Positions 20,084 to 34,404 of a DNA stretch of 64,000 nucleotides are shown piece by piece. The stretch is from Paenibacillus spiritus (GTDB lineage Bacteria > Bacillota > Bacilli > Paenibacillales > Paenibacillaceae). The stretch covers positions 1-64,000 of the forward strand of contig NZ_VYKK01000037.1 in NCBI RefSeq assembly GCF_008710135.1, written 5' to 3'. The notes under the pieces are model-generated. The model saw only the letters and a program-made list of their open reading frames with translations, did no database searches and was not told where the DNA came from. Position 1 is the first letter of the stretch; every line of letters begins with the position of its first letter. The translations under genes were made by a program, and so were the position numbers.

Positions 20084-20452
20084 TTAGATAACTTCCGGTG
20101 CCAAGGAAACGATCTTCATGTAGTCCTTGTCGCGAAGTTCACGAGCTACCGGCCCGAAGATACGAGTTCCGCGCGGGCTTCTGTCTTCCTTGACGACTAC
20201 CGCAGCATTCTCGTCGAATGCAATGTAGGAACCGTCCTTACGGCGTACCGAACGCTTGGTCCGTACTACAACCGCCTTGACTACATCACCTTTTTTGACA
20301 ACGCCGCCTGGTGTTGCTTGTTTTACGGAGCAGACGATCAGATCGCCGATAGCAGCAGTACGGCGGCCAGTGCCACCCAGTACGCGGATGCACATCAGTT
20401 CCTTCGCACCAGAGTTGTCGGCTACAGCCAAACGTGTAAAGGGTTGAATCAT
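20084..20452 (-). CDS. rplN: 50S ribosomal protein L14
   Basis: 122 aa. [27 protein letters not shown] is the canonical N-terminus and [17 protein letters not shown] is near the C-terminus. It forms part of the intersubunit surface. ATG 20452 after AAAGGAGG. Confidence 0.98.
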   Translation of the reverse strand: MIQPFTRLAVADNSGAKELMCIRVLGGTGRRTAAIGDLIVCSVKQATPGGVVKKGDVVKAVVVRTKRSVRRKDGSYIAFDENAAVVVKEDRSPRGTRIFGPVARELRDKDYMKIVSLAPEVI

Positions 20453-20490
20453 TGAAATATCCTCCTTTCGGTCATACTATCTTGTCGCCA

Positions 20491-20757
20491 TTAGATGATA
20501 ACCGCTTTTTCCACGACTTCTACCAGTCTCCAGCGTTTGTCCTTGGAGAGCGGACGAGTTTCCATGATCTTGACGGTATCGCCGATCTGTGCGGTATTGT
20601 TCTCATCATGTGCCTTGAATTTCTTCGTGTACTTGATGCGCTTGTGGTACAGATCGTGCTTCTTGTACGTTTCAACGGCAACTACGATGGTTTTGTCCAT
20701 TTTATCGCTGACCACTTTACCGATTTGAACTTTGCGCGCATTCCGTTCTTCGCTCAT
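20491..20757 (-). CDS. rpsQ: 30S ribosomal protein S17
   Basis: 88 aa OB-fold protein. [15 protein letters not shown] and the [27 protein letters not shown] block are diagnostic. ATG 20757 after GGAGG; 40 nt after rpmC. Confidence 0.98.
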   Translation of the reverse strand: MSEERNARKVQIGKVVSDKMDKTIVVAVETYKKHDLYHKRIKYTKKFKAHDENNTAQIGDTVKIMETRPLSKDKRWRLVEVVEKAVII

Positions 20758-20797
20758 AATTAGCCTCCTTCCTGAATACGGTCCTGAACCGCTTCAA

Positions 20798-20995
20798 TTA
20801 GCTGATCCCAAGTACTCTTTCATGGATTACGGTTTTAGCACGAGCTATTTCCCTGCGCACATCACGAATCCGAGTCGGGTTATCCAACTGACCGGTAGCC
20901 AGCTGAAAACGGAGATTAAAAAGCTCTTCTTTGAATCCGGCAATCTTTTGTTCAATCTCGGCAGTGGTTAAGTTGCGAAGTTCATTAGCTTTCAT
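20798..20995 (-). CDS. rpmC: 50S ribosomal protein L29
   Basis: 65 aa helical hairpin. [18 protein letters not shown] and [20 protein letters not shown] are typical. The ATG at 20995 lies inside the end of rplP (11-nt overlap), so the two are translationally coupled. A longer frame from 21019 is not supported. Confidence 0.97.
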   Translation of the reverse strand: MKANELRNLTTAEIEQKIAGFKEELFNLRFQLATGQLDNPTRIRDVRREIARAKTVIHERVLGIS

Positions 20996-21419
20996 TTGCT
21001 TCACCACCCACTTCTTCACGTTTCACAAACTTAGTCTTGATTGGCAGCTTGTGAGCAGCAAGGCGCATCGCTTCGCGGGCGATTTCTTCCGAAACGCCTC
21101 CGAGTTCGAACATAATCTTGCCTGGCTTAACTACAGCTACCCATTTCTCAACGTTACCTTTACCGCTACCCATACGCACTTCGAGAGGCTTCTGTGTAAT
21201 CGGCTTGTCAGGGAAAATCTTAATCCATACTTTACCGCCACGTTTGATGTAACGGGTCATCGCGATACGAGCCGCTTCGATCTGACGGTTCGTGATCCAG
21301 GATGGTTCCAGAGCCTGCAGACCGAATTCGCCGAAGTTCAGCTCGGTGCCGCCTTTTGCCATACCCTTCATGTGTCCGCGCTGTTGCTTGCGGTGCTTAA
21401 CGCGCTTTGGTACCAACAT
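20985..21419 (-). CDS. rplP: 50S ribosomal protein L16
   Basis: 144 aa. [24 protein letters not shown] and the basic [27 protein letters not shown] block are diagnostic. It sits near the A-site tRNA elbow and is the target region of orthosomycin antibiotics. ATG 21419, 2 nt after rpsC. Confidence 0.98.
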   Translation of the reverse strand: MLVPKRVKHRKQQRGHMKGMAKGGTELNFGEFGLQALEPSWITNRQIEAARIAMTRYIKRGGKVWIKIFPDKPITQKPLEVRMGSGKGNVEKWVAVVKPGKIMFELGGVSEEIAREAMRLAAHKLPIKTKFVKREEVGGEANES

Positions 21420-21421
21420 GA

Positions 21422-22093
21422 TTAGTTGCCTCCTTCCTGAGCAGCTGCTTGTTGCTTCTTAGCTGTGGGAAGAACCTCTCCACGATAGATCCATACTTTT
21501 ACGCCGATGCGGCCGTATGTGGTATGAGCTTCAGCCGTTCCGTAATCGATGTCGGCACGAAGTGTATGAAGCGGAACTGTTCCTTCGCTATATCCTTCCG
21601 TACGAGCAATTTCGGCGCCGCCGAGACGACCGCTAACGGAAGTTTTGATGCCCTTGGCTCCCGAACGCATGGTTCTCTGGATCGACTGCTTCAGCGCGCG
21701 GCGGAACGATACGCGACGTTCCAGCTGCTGTGCGATGCTTTCGGCTACCAGGATAGCGTCCAGTTCAGGGTGCTTGATTTCGTTGATGTTGATGTGCACT
21801 TTCTTGCCGCCGGCAATTTTGGTTACCGCGCTGCGAAGAACTTCCACTTCAGCGCCGCCCTTACCGATAACCATACCCGGTTTGGCAGTGTGAATTGTAA
21901 CATTGACGCGGCTAGCCGCTCTTTCGATTTCGATGCGGGAAACAGATGAATCTTTCAATTTACCCTTCAGGTATTCCCGAATTTTCACGTCTTCCAACAG
22001 AAGCGTTCCGAAATCTTTGCCTGCATACCATTTGGATTCCCAGTCACGGATGATCCCGATTCGGAGACCGACTGGATTTACCTTTTGACCCAC
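21422..22093 (-). CDS. rpsC: 30S ribosomal protein S3
   Basis: 223 aa. [20 protein letters not shown] at the start, a KH domain with [13 protein letters not shown], and the C-terminal domain with [19 protein letters not shown]. It lines the mRNA entry channel. ATG 22093 after GGAGGG. Confidence 0.98.
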   Translation of the reverse strand: MGQKVNPVGLRIGIIRDWESKWYAGKDFGTLLLEDVKIREYLKGKLKDSSVSRIEIERAASRVNVTIHTAKPGMVIGKGGAEVEVLRSAVTKIAGGKKVHININEIKHPELDAILVAESIAQQLERRVSFRRALKQSIQRTMRSGAKGIKTSVSGRLGGAEIARTEGYSEGTVPLHTLRADIDYGTAEAHTTYGRIGVKVWIYRGEVLPTAKKQQAAAQEGGN

Positions 22094-22106
22094 ACGTTTT
22101 CCCTCC

Positions 22107-22439
22107 TTATTTCTCGGATACCACCAAAGTGATGTGGCTGGTGCGTTTGTTGATCCGGCTGGCGCGACCCATGGCGCGCGGACGGAACCGTTTCATCGTA
22201 GGACCCTGGTTAACGAATACTTCGCTAACAACCAGTTTGTTCACGTCCATCGAATAGTTGTGCTCGGCGTTGGCAATGGCCGAGTTCAGCAGCTTCTCCA
22301 CGACAGGGGAAGCGGACTTCGGCGTGTGACGCAGGATTGCGATAGCTTCGCCAACCTGCTTGCCGCGGATCAAGTCAACAACCAGTTTCGCTTTACGGGC
22401 GGAAATCCGCACGGATCTGGCATGTGCTTTTGCTTGCAT
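22107..22439 (-). CDS. rplV: 50S ribosomal protein L22
   Basis: 110 aa. [27 protein letters not shown] is canonical, and the extended loop near [14 protein letters not shown] lines the exit tunnel. No insertion or deletion typical of macrolide resistance is evident. The start is ATG 22439 after GAGGAGGG; the frame from 22457 begins in the ribosome-binding site. Confidence 0.98.
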   Translation of the reverse strand: MQAKAHARSVRISARKAKLVVDLIRGKQVGEAIAILRHTPKSASPVVEKLLNSAIANAEHNYSMDVNKLVVSEVFVNQGPTMKRFRPRAMGRASRINKRTSHITLVVSEK

Positions 22440-22472
22440 GTCTTTCCCTCCTCTCAAACAAGAGCGTGATTA

Positions 22473-22751
22473 TTATCTTCTCGTTTTCTTATCGTCACCC
22501 GCGTGGCCTTTGTAAGTACGGGTTGGTGCGAACTCGCCCAACTTGTGACCTACCATGTCTTCCGTTACGTATACCGGCACGTGCTTGCGGCCGTCATACA
22601 CACCAAACGTATGTCCGATAAATTGAGGGAAAATCGTCGAGCGGCGCGACCAGGTTTTTACGACAACCTTTTTGTTGGCGGCGTTCAGCTCTTCAACCTT
22701 TTTCAGCAGGTAGCCGTCGATAAAAGGCCCCTTCTTCAAACTGCGACTCAT
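22473..22751 (-). CDS. rpsS: 30S ribosomal protein S19
   Basis: 92 aa. [22 protein letters not shown] and [37 protein letters not shown] are diagnostic. ATG 22751 follows GGGAGG; the six extra residues of the longer frame are in the leader. Confidence 0.98.
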   Translation of the reverse strand: MSRSLKKGPFIDGYLLKKVEELNAANKKVVVKTWSRRSTIFPQFIGHTFGVYDGRKHVPVYVTEDMVGHKLGEFAPTRTYKGHAGDDKKTRR

Positions 22752-22825
22752 AGTGAATCCTCCCTTCATGCGTAGTTCAAACCGCGGGCAAGGCGCCTTC
22801 CCAAGCTAAGCTCGGGAGAAGCGTC

Positions 22826-23656
22826 TTATTTCGTGCGGCGACGAACGATATATTTATCAGATGCCTTGTTCTTCTTGCGTGTCTTGTAGCCCAGGGTCGG
22901 TTTGCCCCAAGGAGACAGCGGGGATTTACGTCCGATCGGAGCGCGGCCTTCACCACCACCGTGCGGGTGATCGTTCGGGTTCATTACTACACCGCGTACT
23001 TCAGGACGTTGTCCCAGCCAGCGGCTGCGTCCGGCTTTACCGATCTTGATCAGTTCGTGGTCTTCATTGCCCACGGAACCAATTGTAGCGCGGCATACGC
23101 TCAGGATACGGCGAACCTCACCGGAAGAAAGGCGTACGGATACGTACTTTTCTTCTTTACCCAGCAGCTGAGCTTCGGTACCGGCAGCGCGAACCAATTG
23201 TCCGCCCTTGCCAGGCTTCAGTTCGATGTTGTGGATAACTGTACCAACAGGAATGTTGGCAAGCGGAAGCGCGTTACCGATTTTAATGTCGGCAGCAGGT
23301 CCGGATTCAATCTTATCCCCAACCTTGAGTCCTTTAGGAGCGATGATGTAACGCTTCTCGCCATCGGCATAGTGGATAAGAGCGATATTCGAGGTACGGT
23401 TCGGATCGTATTCGATCGTAGCAACGCTGCCTGGAATGCCATCTTTCGTCCGCTTAAAGTCGATGATGCGGTATTTGCGTTTGTGTCCGCCGCCATGATG
23501 GCGAACTGTGATTTTACCTTGGTTATTGCGGCCTGCCGTTTTGCTCAGCGGGGCCAGCAGCGATTTCTCCGGCTTGTCAGTAGTGATCTCCTCGAACGTG
23601 GAGACGGACATAGCACGTCTTGCCGGCGAAGTCGGTTTGTACTTTTTGATTGGCAC
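22826..23656 (-). CDS. rplB: 50S ribosomal protein L2
   Basis: 276 aa. [47 protein letters not shown] and the C-terminal [22 protein letters not shown], with the histidine important for peptidyl transfer. ATG 23656 after GAGGAGGG. Confidence 0.98.
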   Translation of the reverse strand: MPIKKYKPTSPARRAMSVSTFEEITTDKPEKSLLAPLSKTAGRNNQGKITVRHHGGGHKRKYRIIDFKRTKDGIPGSVATIEYDPNRTSNIALIHYADGEKRYIIAPKGLKVGDKIESGPAADIKIGNALPLANIPVGTVIHNIELKPGKGGQLVRAAGTEAQLLGKEEKYVSVRLSSGEVRRILSVCRATIGSVGNEDHELIKIGKAGRSRWLGQRPEVRGVVMNPNDHPHGGGEGRAPIGRKSPLSPWGKPTLGYKTRKKNKASDKYIVRRRTK

Positions 23657-23685
23657 TTGATTTCCCTCCTCGCTTCAGAGATTGA

Positions 23686-23979
23686 TTATTCTACCGCTTC
23701 AAAGAATTCGAGCGGCTTGCTGTCCGGGCTCAGCTTCACAATGGCTTTCTTCCACTCCGGAGTGTAACCGGAGTATCTGCCATAGCGTTTCAGCTTCCCA
23801 GGCACGCGCATAGTGTTCACATTAACCACTTTAACTTTGAAAATAGCCTCAACGGCCTTCTTGATTTCGGTCTTGTTGGCACGGATGTCTACTTCAAAAG
23901 CATATTTCAGCTCGTTCATGTAGTCGGCAGTGCGTTCCGTAATCACCGGACGTTTAATGATATCACGAGGATCTTTCAT
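23686..23979 (-). CDS. rplW: 50S ribosomal protein L23
   Basis: 97 aa. [20 protein letters not shown] and the RNA-binding loop around [16 protein letters not shown]. It surrounds the tunnel exit and is the docking site of trigger factor and SRP. Its ATG overlaps the rplD stop by one base. Confidence 0.98.
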   Translation of the reverse strand: MKDPRDIIKRPVITERTADYMNELKYAFEVDIRANKTEIKKAVEAIFKVKVVNVNTMRVPGKLKRYGRYSGYTPEWKKAIVKLSPDSKPLEFFEAVE

Positions 23980-24602
23980 TACGCGAACACCTCCTCTACC
24001 TTGGAAACAGCTTCCTTGGTGATAATCAGTTTGTCGTGCGTCAGCACGTCCAGAACATTGATGCCTTCAGCCGCTACAAACTTCACACCAGGGATGTTGC
24101 GTGCGGAAAGGGCTACATTGTCATCGTAGCTAGGAGCAACCACGAGAGCTTTGGAGCCTACTTTCAGGTTGTTCAGAATGGCTACGAACTCTTTCGTCTT
24201 CGGCGTGTTAAGCGTCAGAGCATCCAGTACGATGATATCATTCTCGAGCACTTTGGAAGACAGAGCCGATTTGATAGCCAGACGGCGAACCTTCTTAGGC
24301 AGTTTCCAGGAATAGCTGCGCGGTGTCGGTCCGAAAACTACGCCGCCGCCCTTCCACTGTGGAGCACGGATCGAACCCTGACGGGCACGGCCGGTTCCTT
24401 TTTGTTTCCAAGGTTTGCGGCCACCGCCGCGAACTTCCGAACGTCCTTTAACCTTGTGCGTTCCACGGCGCAGGGAAGCTCTCTGCAGAAGAACAGCTTC
24501 GTTCAGAACGTGGCTGTTAGGCTCTACGCCGAACACCGCATCGTTCAGTTCCACTTCGCCGACTTCATTGCCGCTCATGTTGAACAGTGTTACTTTTGGC
24601 AT
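23979..24602 (-). CDS. rplD: 50S ribosomal protein L4
   Basis: 207 aa. The tunnel loop [29 protein letters not shown] is present and complete. In E. coli L4 represses the S10 operon. ATG 24602 after GGAGGA, 25 nt behind rplC; it overlaps rplW by one base. Confidence 0.98.
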   Translation of the reverse strand: MPKVTLFNMSGNEVGEVELNDAVFGVEPNSHVLNEAVLLQRASLRRGTHKVKGRSEVRGGGRKPWKQKGTGRARQGSIRAPQWKGGGVVFGPTPRSYSWKLPKKVRRLAIKSALSSKVLENDIIVLDALTLNTPKTKEFVAILNNLKVGSKALVVAPSYDDNVALSARNIPGVKFVAAEGINVLDVLTHDKLIITKEAVSKVEEVFA

Positions 24603-24627
24603 TTCATGTTCCTCCTTTCTTCAATAA

Positions 24628-25251
24628 TTATTTCTTAACGGTTTCTTTAACCTTCACGAAGCTGTTCTTGGCGCCAGGTACAGAACCCTTAACCAGCAGC
24701 ACATTGCGTTCTACATCAACCTTAACCACTTCAAGCTTCTGAACCGTTACCGTTTCATGACCCATATGTCCCGGAAGATGTTTGCCCTTCGGCACGCGGT
24801 TCGCCTGGATGGAACCCATCGAACCCGGTCTTCTGTGGTAACGGGAGCCGTGTGCCATTGGTCCGCGGCTTTGTCCCCAGCGCTTAATTACGCCCTGGAA
24901 TCCTTTACCTTTGGAAATACCGGTTACGTCAACAAATTCGCCTTCGCTGAAAACGTCAGCTTTCAGTTCCTGTCCTACCTCGACGCTGCCGAGGTCAACA
25001 CCGCGAATTTCGCGAACGTAGCGCTTAGGTGTTGCATTTGCCTTTTTGGCGTGACCTGCTTCCGGCTTGTTGGAGCGTTTCTCCTTCTTATCGGAGAAGC
25101 CCAGCTGCACGGCTTCGTAGCCATCCGTAGCGAGGTCTTTCTTTTGCAGTACCACACAAGGTCCAGCTTCGATAACCGTAACCGCGATTACGTTACCTTC
25201 CGGAGTGAACACTTGAGTCATACCGAGTTTTTTTCCCAAGATACCTTTCAT
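24628..25251 (-). CDS. rplC: 50S ribosomal protein L3
   Basis: 207 aa. [58 protein letters not shown] and the glutamine-bearing loop near the peptidyl transferase centre. ATG 25251 after AGAGGTG. Confidence 0.98.
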   Translation of the reverse strand: MKGILGKKLGMTQVFTPEGNVIAVTVIEAGPCVVLQKKDLATDGYEAVQLGFSDKKEKRSNKPEAGHAKKANATPKRYVREIRGVDLGSVEVGQELKADVFSEGEFVDVTGISKGKGFQGVIKRWGQSRGPMAHGSRYHRRPGSMGSIQANRVPKGKHLPGHMGHETVTVQKLEVVKVDVERNVLLVKGSVPGAKNSFVKVKETVKK

Positions 25252-25290
25252 GTTGACACCTCTTTTCTTTGTACGTTTCTAGGTTATTGA

Positions 25291-25737
<447 letters not shown>

Positions 25738-25766
25738 ATTATATAGAATACTCCCTTCTATTGCAA
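25738..25766 (-). promoter_or_regulatory. Promoter of the S10-spc-alpha operon
   Basis: TTGCAA at 25766-25761 and a perfect TATAAT at 25743-25738 with 17 bp spacing. It lies just after the tuf terminator and would drive rpsJ through rplQ. Confidence 0.85.
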
Positions 25767-25803
25767 GCAAAAATCAAAAGAAATCATCAGATTTCATAAT
25801 AAA

Positions 25804-25836
25804 TTAAAAAGAACGGTCTCCGGAGAGACCGTTCTT
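25804..25836 (-). terminator. Terminator after tuf
   Basis: A perfect 12-bp stem (25836-25825 with 25820-25809), loop of four bases, then five T residues on the minus strand. It ends the str operon. Confidence 0.92.
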
Positions 25837-25873
25837 CATAGCAGGTTTCTTCTTATATAGAAGAAAGCCGTTC

Positions 25874-27064
25874 TTATTTCTGGATGGAAGCTACAGAACC
25901 GGCACCAACCGTACGGCCGCCTTCACGAATGGAGAACTTTGTTCCTTCTTCGATAGCGATCGGGGAGATCAGCGAAACCGTTACTGTGATGTTGTCGCCA
26001 GGCATAACCATTTCAGTGCCTTCCGGCAGGTTGATGATGCCTGTTACGTCCGTTGTACGGAAGTAGAACTGCGGACGGTATCCTGTGAAGAAAGGCTTGT
26101 GACGGCCACCTTCTTCTTTAGTCAGGACGTAGATCTGAGCCGTGAACTCAGTGTGCGGGTTAACGGAGTTCGGCTTGGACAGTACTTGACCGCGTTCGAT
26201 CTGGTTACGGTCAACACCGCGAAGCAGAGCGCCGATGTTGTCGCCGGCTTGAGCGGAATCCAGCAGTTTACGGAACATTTCAACGCCCGTAACAACGGAT
26301 TTCTTCTTCTCTTCGCTGATACCAACGATTTCGATTTCATCGCCCACTTTAACTGTTCCGCGTTCTACACGGCCAGTTGCCACGGTACCGCGGCCAGTGA
26401 TCGAGAATACGTCTTCGACCGGCATAAGGAAAGGCTTGTCAGTGTCGCGTTCCGGCAGCGGGATGTAAGTGTCGATCGTTTCGAACATTTCAACGATCTT
26501 CTGTGCCCATTCGCCTTCCGGATTCTGCAGTGCTTCACGAGCGGAACCGCGAGTGATCGGAGTGTCATCGCCCGGGAACTCGTACTCGTTGAGCAGGTCG
26601 CGAACTTCCATTTCAACCAGTTCCAGCAGCTCTTCGTCTTCAACCATGTCGCACTTGTTCAGGAATACGACGATGTAAGGAACGCCTACCTGACGGGACA
26701 GCAGGATGTGCTCGCGAGTCTGCGGCATAGGGCCGTCAGCAGCGGATACAACCAGGATGGCGCCGTCCATCTGAGCTGCGCCAGTGATCATGTTCTTAAC
26801 ATAGTCGGCGTGTCCAGGGCAGTCAACGTGTGCGTAGTGACGATTAGGAGTTTCATATTCAACGTGAGCTGTGGAGATCGTGATACCGCGCTCGCGCTCT
26901 TCTGGAGCCTTATCGATTTGGTCGAATGCTACAGCCGCACCGCCGTACTTCTTGGACAGTACAGTTGTGATTGCAGCAGTCAGAGTGGTTTTGCCATGGT
27001 CGACGTGACCGATGGTACCAATGTTAACGTGCGGTTTAGTACGTTCAAACTTAGCCTTTGCCAT
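25874..27064 (-). CDS. tuf: Elongation factor Tu
   Basis: 396 aa. G1 GHVDHGKT, G3 [13 protein letters not shown]4 NKCDMV; then domains 2 and 3 with the [13 protein letters not shown] block. It brings aminoacyl-tRNA to the ribosome. ATG 27064 after AGGAGGA. A single copy is in the window, 104 nt after fusA; the gap contains an 8-bp stem (27103-27110 with 27146-27153). Confidence 0.99.
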   Translation of the reverse strand: MAKAKFERTKPHVNIGTIGHVDHGKTTLTAAITTVLSKKYGGAAVAFDQIDKAPEERERGITISTAHVEYETPNRHYAHVDCPGHADYVKNMITGAAQMDGAILVVSAADGPMPQTREHILLSRQVGVPYIVVFLNKCDMVEDEELLELVEMEVRDLLNEYEFPGDDTPITRGSAREALQNPEGEWAQKIVEMFETIDTYIPLPERDTDKPFLMPVEDVFSITGRGTVATGRVERGTVKVGDEIEIVGISEEKKKSVVTGVEMFRKLLDSAQAGDNIGALLRGVDRNQIERGQVLSKPNSVNPHTEFTAQIYVLTKEEGGRHKPFFTGYRPQFYFRTTDVTGIINLPEGTEMVMPGDNITVTVSLISPIAIEEGTKFSIREGGRTVGAGSVASIQK

Positions 27065-27168
27065 TTGAACAGTTCCTCCTTAATATGTGTTCTTATATTG
27101 GAGCCGTCCGCACAGAGGGTTCTGTGATGACTGATTGGAAGGGTACGGACGGCAAGTCACAACGCTGA

Positions 27169-29247
<2,079 letters not shown>

Positions 29248-29294
29248 GAAATAGATCTCCCTTCAAAATTGAGGTGATTGTTTCGTGCTTAATC

Positions 29295-29765
29295 CTACCA
29301 GCGATAGTGAGCAAACGCTTTGTTCGCTTCAGCCATCTTGTGCGTGTCTTCGCGCTTCTTCACGGATGCGCCCGTATTGTTGGAAGCATCGATGATTTCA
29401 GCAGCCAGACGCTCTTCCATCGTCTTCTCTCCGCGGTTGCGGGAGTAGTTAACGAGCCAACGTAATCCCAGGGATGTACGTCTTTCCGGTTTTACTTCGA
29501 TCGGCACTTGGTAGTTGGCGCCGCCTACACGGCGAGCCTTAACTTCCAGAACCGGCATGATGTTCTTGATGGCGGCCTCGAACACTTCCATAGGATCTTT
29601 ACCCGTACGCTCTTCAATAAGCTTGAATGCGTTGTACAGAATGCTCTGAGCGACACCTCTCTTACCATCCAGCATAACACGGTTGATCAACCGAGTAACC
29701 AGCTTGCTGTTATACACCGGATCAGGCAGCACGTCTCTTTTCGTAACTGGACCTTTGCGTGGCAT
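29295..29765 (-). CDS. rpsG: 30S ribosomal protein S7
   Basis: 156 aa. [31 protein letters not shown] and the [33 protein letters not shown] block. It initiates head assembly and lies at the E site. ATG 29765 after AAAGGGGG. Confidence 0.98.
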   Translation of the reverse strand: MPRKGPVTKRDVLPDPVYNSKLVTRLINRVMLDGKRGVAQSILYNAFKLIEERTGKDPMEVFEAAIKNIMPVLEVKARRVGGANYQVPIEVKPERRTSLGLRWLVNYSRNRGEKTMEERLAAEIIDASNNTGASVKKREDTHKMAEANKAFAHYRW

Positions 29766-29804
29766 GGATATCCCCCTTTCTTGATTGTTTACTTATATCG
29801 ATTC

Positions 29805-30224
29805 TTATTTCTTAGCTTTAGGACGCTTGGCGCCGTATTTGGAACGGGCCTGCATACGGTTGTTCACGCCTGCTGTATCCAGCGCGCCGCGAACGATGTG
29901 ATAACGAACACCCGGCAAGTCTTTTACGCGGCCACCGCGAATCAGTACTACGCTGTGCTCCTGCAGGTTGTGTCCGATACCAGGAATGTAAGCCGTCACC
30001 TCTACGCGGTTCGTCAGACGAACACGGGCATATTTACGAAGTGCGGAGTTTGGCTTCTTAGGAGTCATAGTGCCTACACGAGTGCAGACGCCACGCTTCT
30101 GAGGAGCGCTCAAGTCGGTAGCCTCACGCTTCAGGGCATTGTAACCTCTCTGCAGTGCTGGCGACTTCGATTTGTAAACCTTGGCTTGACGGCCTTTACG
30201 GACCAGTTGGTTAATAGTTGGCAT
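29805..30224 (-). CDS. rpsL: 30S ribosomal protein S12
   Basis: 139 aa. [44 protein letters not shown] and [17 protein letters not shown]. Lysines in [10 protein letters not shown] and GGRVKDLPG, the usual streptomycin-resistance positions, are the wild-type residues. It acts in decoding. ATG 30224 after AAGGGGG. Confidence 0.98.
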   Translation of the reverse strand: MPTINQLVRKGRQAKVYKSKSPALQRGYNALKREATDLSAPQKRGVCTRVGTMTPKKPNSALRKYARVRLTNRVEVTAYIPGIGHNLQEHSVVLIRGGRVKDLPGVRYHIVRGALDTAGVNNRMQARSKYGAKRPKAKK

Positions 30225-30364
30225 TGTTGTGCCACCCCCTTCCTTGAATGATGATCCATTACAAACCAGATTGTTAAGTCCACAGACCCAGGCGGTTCAT
30301 AAAAGAACAAATGAAAAGTCTTTGATCCAAGGGTTCACCCTTCTCACAAAAACAGTTCCTTACA

Positions 30365-30619
30365 CTATGGTTTTAAGACGGCTGCCATGGCAGCGCCCAC
30401 TTGAATCCCGCATGCCTTGCCCAGATGCTGCATCGTATCCACGTAAGTCAACTTGACCCCGTGTTTGCTGCAAAGGCTGACAATTCGCGATGTAATCCGT
30501 GGATCTCCGTCTTCCGCCACAAATACTTCTGCGGCCTGGCCCAGTTCGACTGCCTTGACGGTCTGCTTGGTGCCAATCTTGATCTGAGCGTTCTGTAATC
30601 CGCTATCATCCGTCATCAT
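30365..30619 (-). CDS. rplGB: L7Ae-family ribosomal protein (YbxF/RplGB type)
   Basis: 84 aa. An L7Ae/L30e/S12e fold that binds kink-turn RNA; KIGTKQTVKAVELGQAAEVFVAEDGDPRI is the signature. Such a gene stands between rpoC and rpsL in Bacillus (ybxF). The start is ATG 30619 after GGAGGA; the 15 residues upstream in the longer frame are leader. Precise role in ribosomes is unclear. Confidence 0.92.
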   Translation of the reverse strand: MMTDDSGLQNAQIKIGTKQTVKAVELGQAAEVFVAEDGDPRITSRIVSLCSKHGVKLTYVDTMQHLGKACGIQVGAAMAAVLKP

Positions 30620-30673
30620 AAAGGTTCCTCCATTATGAATAAATAATAAGGGATACTCACGCACCTTGGATAT

Positions 30674-30701
30674 ATTATCATTACCTCATATCCGATGTCA
30701 A
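30674..30701 (-). promoter_or_regulatory. Promoter of the str operon (rplGB-rpsL-rpsG-fusA-tuf)
   Basis: A perfect TTGACA at 30701-30696 and GATAAT at 30679-30674 (5/6) with 16 bp spacing, located 55 nt before rplGB. Confidence 0.8.
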
Positions 30702-30733
30702 GAAGTTCTCCAAAAAACTTAGGCTATCAGTTC

Positions 30734-30764
30734 ATCATGCCGGATGAGAGGCATCCGGCATGAT
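30734..30764. repeat. Perfect 13-bp hairpin after rpoC
   Basis: ATCATGCCGGATG at 30734-30746 and its exact complement at 30752-30764 flank a 5-nt loop. It lies 25 nt after the rpoC stop. No good U-tract follows directly on the minus strand; a T-run occurs about 14 nt further. It may end rpoBC transcripts or protect the 3' end. Confidence 0.75.
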
Positions 30765-30789
30765 TCTTCTGATAGTGTCAACAATCCGC

Positions 30790-33700
30790 TTATTCAGCCG
30801 GTACGGTCTCCAGAGCTTCGGAATCGCTCTCTTCGCCATCCGGTGTCGTAAGCTTGACGTTGCGGTAGCGATTCATGCCGGTACCGGCCGGAATCAGCTT
30901 GCCGATGATAACATTTTCTTTCAGGCCAAGCAGTTGGTCGACTTTGCCCTTGATCGCGGCATCGGTCAGGACACGCGTTGTCTCCTGGAACGATGCTGCC
31001 GACAGGAAGGAGTCGGTCTCCAGCGAAGCCTTGGTAATACCGAGCAGAACCGGTTTGGCCACTGCCGGCTCTTTGCCGGCGAGAATAGCCTCCTTGTTGG
31101 CTGCTTCATATTCATGAATATCGGCAAATGCGCCCGGCAGCAGGTTGGTGTCGCCGGCGTCGATAATCCGGATCTTGCGCAGCATCTGCTTGATCATAAC
31201 CTCGACGTGCTTGTCGTTGATTTCTACGCCTTGGTTCCGGTATACGCGCTGAACTTCCTGAAGGATATAGTTCTGCACGCCGCGGATGCCCTTGATGCGC
31301 AGCATTTCCTTCGGATCGATCGAACCGTCTGTCAGTTCGTCGCCCGCTTCGATCTCCTGGCCTTCGCTTACGCGCAGACGGGAGCCGTACGTAATGGAGT
31401 AGACCTTGCTCTCCGCTTCGCCCTGAACCTCGATCTCGCGGCGATCCTTGGCTTCACGGATTTCCTTGACTACGCCGTCAATCTCACTGATGGTAGCCTG
31501 ACCTTTCGGATTCCGGGCTTCAAAGAGCTCCTGAATACGCGGCAGACCTTGTGTGATGTCATCTCCGGCAACGCCCCCGGTATGGAACGTACGCATGGTA
31601 AGCTGGGTTCCCGGTTCCCCGATGGACTGGGCGGCGATAATGCCGACCGCTTCCCCGATCTCTACATGCTTGCCGGTCGCCAGATTGCGGCCATAGCACT
31701 TCTTGCAGACGCCATGACGGGCGCGGCAGCTCAGAACCGAACGGATCTGCAGCTTGGCAACTCCCGCATTGACGATTTCTTCCGCCTTGTCAGAGTCGAT
31801 GAGATCATTGCGATGAACAATAATCTCTCCCGTCTCCGGATGACGGACTGTTTCGAAGGAGTAACGCCCTTCGATACGGTCGTACAGATCCTCGATAACT
31901 TCCTTGCCGTCTTGAATGCGGCTGACCGTGAAGCCCTTATCGGTTCCGCAGTCTTCCTCGCGCACGATAACGTCCTGCGCAACGTCAACGAGACGGCGGG
32001 TCAAGTAACCCGAGTCCGCTGTACGAAGCGCTGTATCCGCCAGACCTTTACGGGCACCGTGCGTCGAAATGAAGTATTCCAGGACGGTAAGGCCTTCACG
32101 GAAGTTCGCCTTGATCGGCAGCTCGAAGATTCGGCCCGACGGCGTCGCCATCAGTCCGCGCATACCGCCCAGCTGGGTAATCTGCGATTTGTTACCGCGA
32201 GCCTTGGAGTCGACCATCAGCATGATGGAGTTGAACCGGTCCATGGATTTCATCAGGACGTTCGTAAGATCGTCCTTGGTCTTCGACCAGATTTCGATAA
32301 CGCGGTCATACCGTTCTTCGTTCGTAATCAGACCACGGCGGTACTGATTGGCGACGACTTCGACCTTCTTCTCGGATTCATGCAGGATTTCCTTCTTCTC
32401 TTCCGGTACAATAACGTCCGATACCGCGATCGTAACGCCTGCACGGGTGGAGTAAGTGAACCCAAGCTGCTTGATTTTGTCGAGAATAATCGACGTCTGG
32501 GTCGTATGGTAGATCTCGAAGCAACGGGCGATAATGGTGCCCAGGTACTCCTTGCCGACCGCACCCGGAACCGGAAGCTCATTCATGCGTTCCAGCACGT
32601 TGGCTCCCTTGTCATAGATGAAGTATTTATCCGGCGTACCCTGCAGCAGGTTCTCTTTGGTTGCTTCGTTGATGTAAGGGAACGATTCCGGGAAGATTTC
32701 GTTGAAGATAATCTTGCCCACCGTCGTAACGAGCAGAGCTTTCTGCTGTGCTTCCGTGAAATTCGTCTTCCCGAGCGCCTTGACCGGAATGGCCACGCGT
32801 GCATGAAGACCGGCAGTTCCGCGCTGGTAAGCGGAGACGGCTTCATTGACGGAGCCGAGAATCATGCCGCTGCCCTTTTCTTCCTTGTTGTCCATGGTCA
32901 GATAGAATGAACCAAGCACCATGTCCTGGGAAGGGGTAACGACCGGCTTGCCGTCTTTCGGGTTCAAAATGTTGCCGGATGCCAGCATCAGAATGCGGGC
33001 TTCCGCCTGCGCTTCCGCCGAGAGCGGAACGTGAACGGCCATCTGGTCACCGTCGAAGTCAGCGTTATACGCTGTACATACGAGCGGGTGAAGACGAATG
33101 GCGTGTCCTTCTACCAGGATCGGCTCAAACGCCTGGATGCCCAGACGGTGCAGCGTGGGGGCACGGTTCAGGAGAACCGGATGTTCCTTGATCACTTCTT
33201 CCAGAACGTCCCACACTTCCGGACTTACCCGTTCCACTTTGCGCTTGGCGCTCTTGATGTTGTGGGCCAGACCCTTGTTGACCAGTTCCTTCATGACGAA
33301 CGGCTTGAACAGCTCAAGCGCCATTTTCTTCGGCAGACCGCACTGGTACATCTTCAGATAAGGTCCGACAACGATAACGGAACGTCCCGAGTAGTCGACG
33401 CGCTTGCCGAGCAGGTTCTGACGGAAACGACCCTGTTTGCCCTTCAGCATATGGCTGAGGGATTTCAGCGGACGGTTGCCCGGACCTGTTACCGGACGGC
33501 CGCGGCGGCCGTTGTCGATCAGTGCGTCGACAGCTTCCTGAAGCATGCGTTTCTCGTTCTGAACGATAATGTCCGGAGCGCCGAGATCCAGCAGTCTCTT
33601 CAGACGGTTGTTGCGGTTGATAACGCGGCGGTACAGATCGTTCAGGTCGGAGGTGGCAAAACGTCCGCCGTCCAGCTGCACCATCGGACGGAGTTCCGGC

Positions 33701-34404
33701 GGAATAACCGGCAGCACGTCCATGATCATCCACTCCGGCTTGTTGCCGGAATTGCGGAAAGCCTCAATGACTTCCAGACGCTTGATCGCACGGTTGCGGC
33801 GCTGGCCTTGTGCCGTGCGCAGCTCTTCCTTCAAGAACTCCAGTTCCTTGTCGATATCCAGATCCTGAAGCAGCTTCTTGACCGCTTCCGCGCCCATGCT
33901 TGCCTGGAAGGCATAGCCGTATTTCTCGCGGTAGCTGCGGTATTCCTTCTCGGAGAGCAGCTGTTTCTTCTCCAGAGGCGTATCACCCGGATCGGTTACC
34001 ACATAGGAAGCGAAGTAAATGATCTCTTCCAGGGAACGCGGAGACATATCCAGCGCCAGACCCATGCGGCTCGGGATGCCTTTGAAATACCAGATATGCG
34101 ATACCGGAGCTGCCAGCTCGATGTGGCCCATGCGCTCGCGGCGAACCTTTGCCCGGGTAACTTCAACGCCGCAGCGGTCGCAGACGACCCCTTTATAACG
34201 GACACGCTTGTACTTGCCGCAATGACATTCCCAGTCCTTTTGAGGTCCGAAAATGCGTTCGCAGAACAGGCCTTCCTTCTCCGGCTTAAGCGTCCGGTAG
34301 TTGATCGTTTCCGGTTTCTTCACTTCTCCGCGGGACCAAGAACGAATCTTCTCCGGGGAGGCTAGGCCGATTTTCATGAATTCAAAGTTGTTGACGTCCA
34401 ACAA
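30790..34404 (-). CDS. rpoC: DNA-directed RNA polymerase subunit beta'
   Basis: 1204 aa. The N-terminal zinc site is in [20 protein letters not shown]; the catalytic Mg motif NADFDGD is present; the second zinc site is [13 protein letters not shown]. The bridge/trigger region includes [28 protein letters not shown]. The start is TTG 34404 after GGAGGG, 8 nt spacing. 112 nt after rpoB. Confidence 0.99.
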   Translation of the reverse strand: MLDVNNFEFMKIGLASPEKIRSWSRGEVKKPETINYRTLKPEKEGLFCERIFGPQKDWECHCGKYKRVRYKGVVCDRCGVEVTRAKVRRERMGHIELAAPVSHIWYFKGIPSRMGLALDMSPRSLEEIIYFASYVVTDPGDTPLEKKQLLSEKEYRSYREKYGYAFQASMGAEAVKKLLQDLDIDKELEFLKEELRTAQGQRRNRAIKRLEVIEAFRNSGNKPEWMIMDVLPVIPPELRPMVQLDGGRFATSDLNDLYRRVINRNNRLKRLLDLGAPDIIVQNEKRMLQEAVDALIDNGRRGRPVTGPGNRPLKSLSHMLKGKQGRFRQNLLGKRVDYSGRSVIVVGPYLKMYQCGLPKKMALELFKPFVMKELVNKGLAHNIKSAKRKVERVSPEVWDVLEEVIKEHPVLLNRAPTLHRLGIQAFEPILVEGHAIRLHPLVCTAYNADFDGDQMAVHVPLSAEAQAEARILMLASGNILNPKDGKPVVTPSQDMVLGSFYLTMDNKEEKGSGMILGSVNEAVSAYQRGTAGLHARVAIPVKALGKTNFTEAQQKALLVTTVGKIIFNEIFPESFPYINEATKENLLQGTPDKYFIYDKGANVLERMNELPVPGAVGKEYLGTIIARCFEIYHTTQTSIILDKIKQLGFTYSTRAGVTIAVSDVIVPEEKKEILHESEKKVEVVANQYRRGLITNEERYDRVIEIWSKTKDDLTNVLMKSMDRFNSIMLMVDSKARGNKSQITQLGGMRGLMATPSGRIFELPIKANFREGLTVLEYFISTHGARKGLADTALRTADSGYLTRRLVDVAQDVIVREEDCGTDKGFTVSRIQDGKEVIEDLYDRIEGRYSFETVRHPETGEIIVHRNDLIDSDKAEEIVNAGVAKLQIRSVLSCRARHGVCKKCYGRNLATGKHVEIGEAVGIIAAQSIGEPGTQLTMRTFHTGGVAGDDITQGLPRIQELFEARNPKGQATISEIDGVVKEIREAKDRREIEVQGEAESKVYSITYGSRLRVSEGQEIEAGDELTDGSIDPKEMLRIKGIRGVQNYILQEVQRVYRNQGVEINDKHVEVMIKQMLRKIRIIDAGDTNLLPGAFADIHEYEAANKEAILAGKEPAVAKPVLLGITKASLETDSFLSAASFQETTRVLTDAAIKGKVDQLLGLKENVIIGKLIPAGTGMNRYRNVKLTTPDGEESDSEALETVPAE

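Noticed and set aside
30760..32910. 716-codon open frame opposite rpoC; similar long frames opposite rpoB (36068-38128), clpC (58364-60379) and cysS (45444-47891)
   Set aside because: All lie antisense to well-identified genes, lack sensible ribosome-binding sites, and translate to low-information protein.
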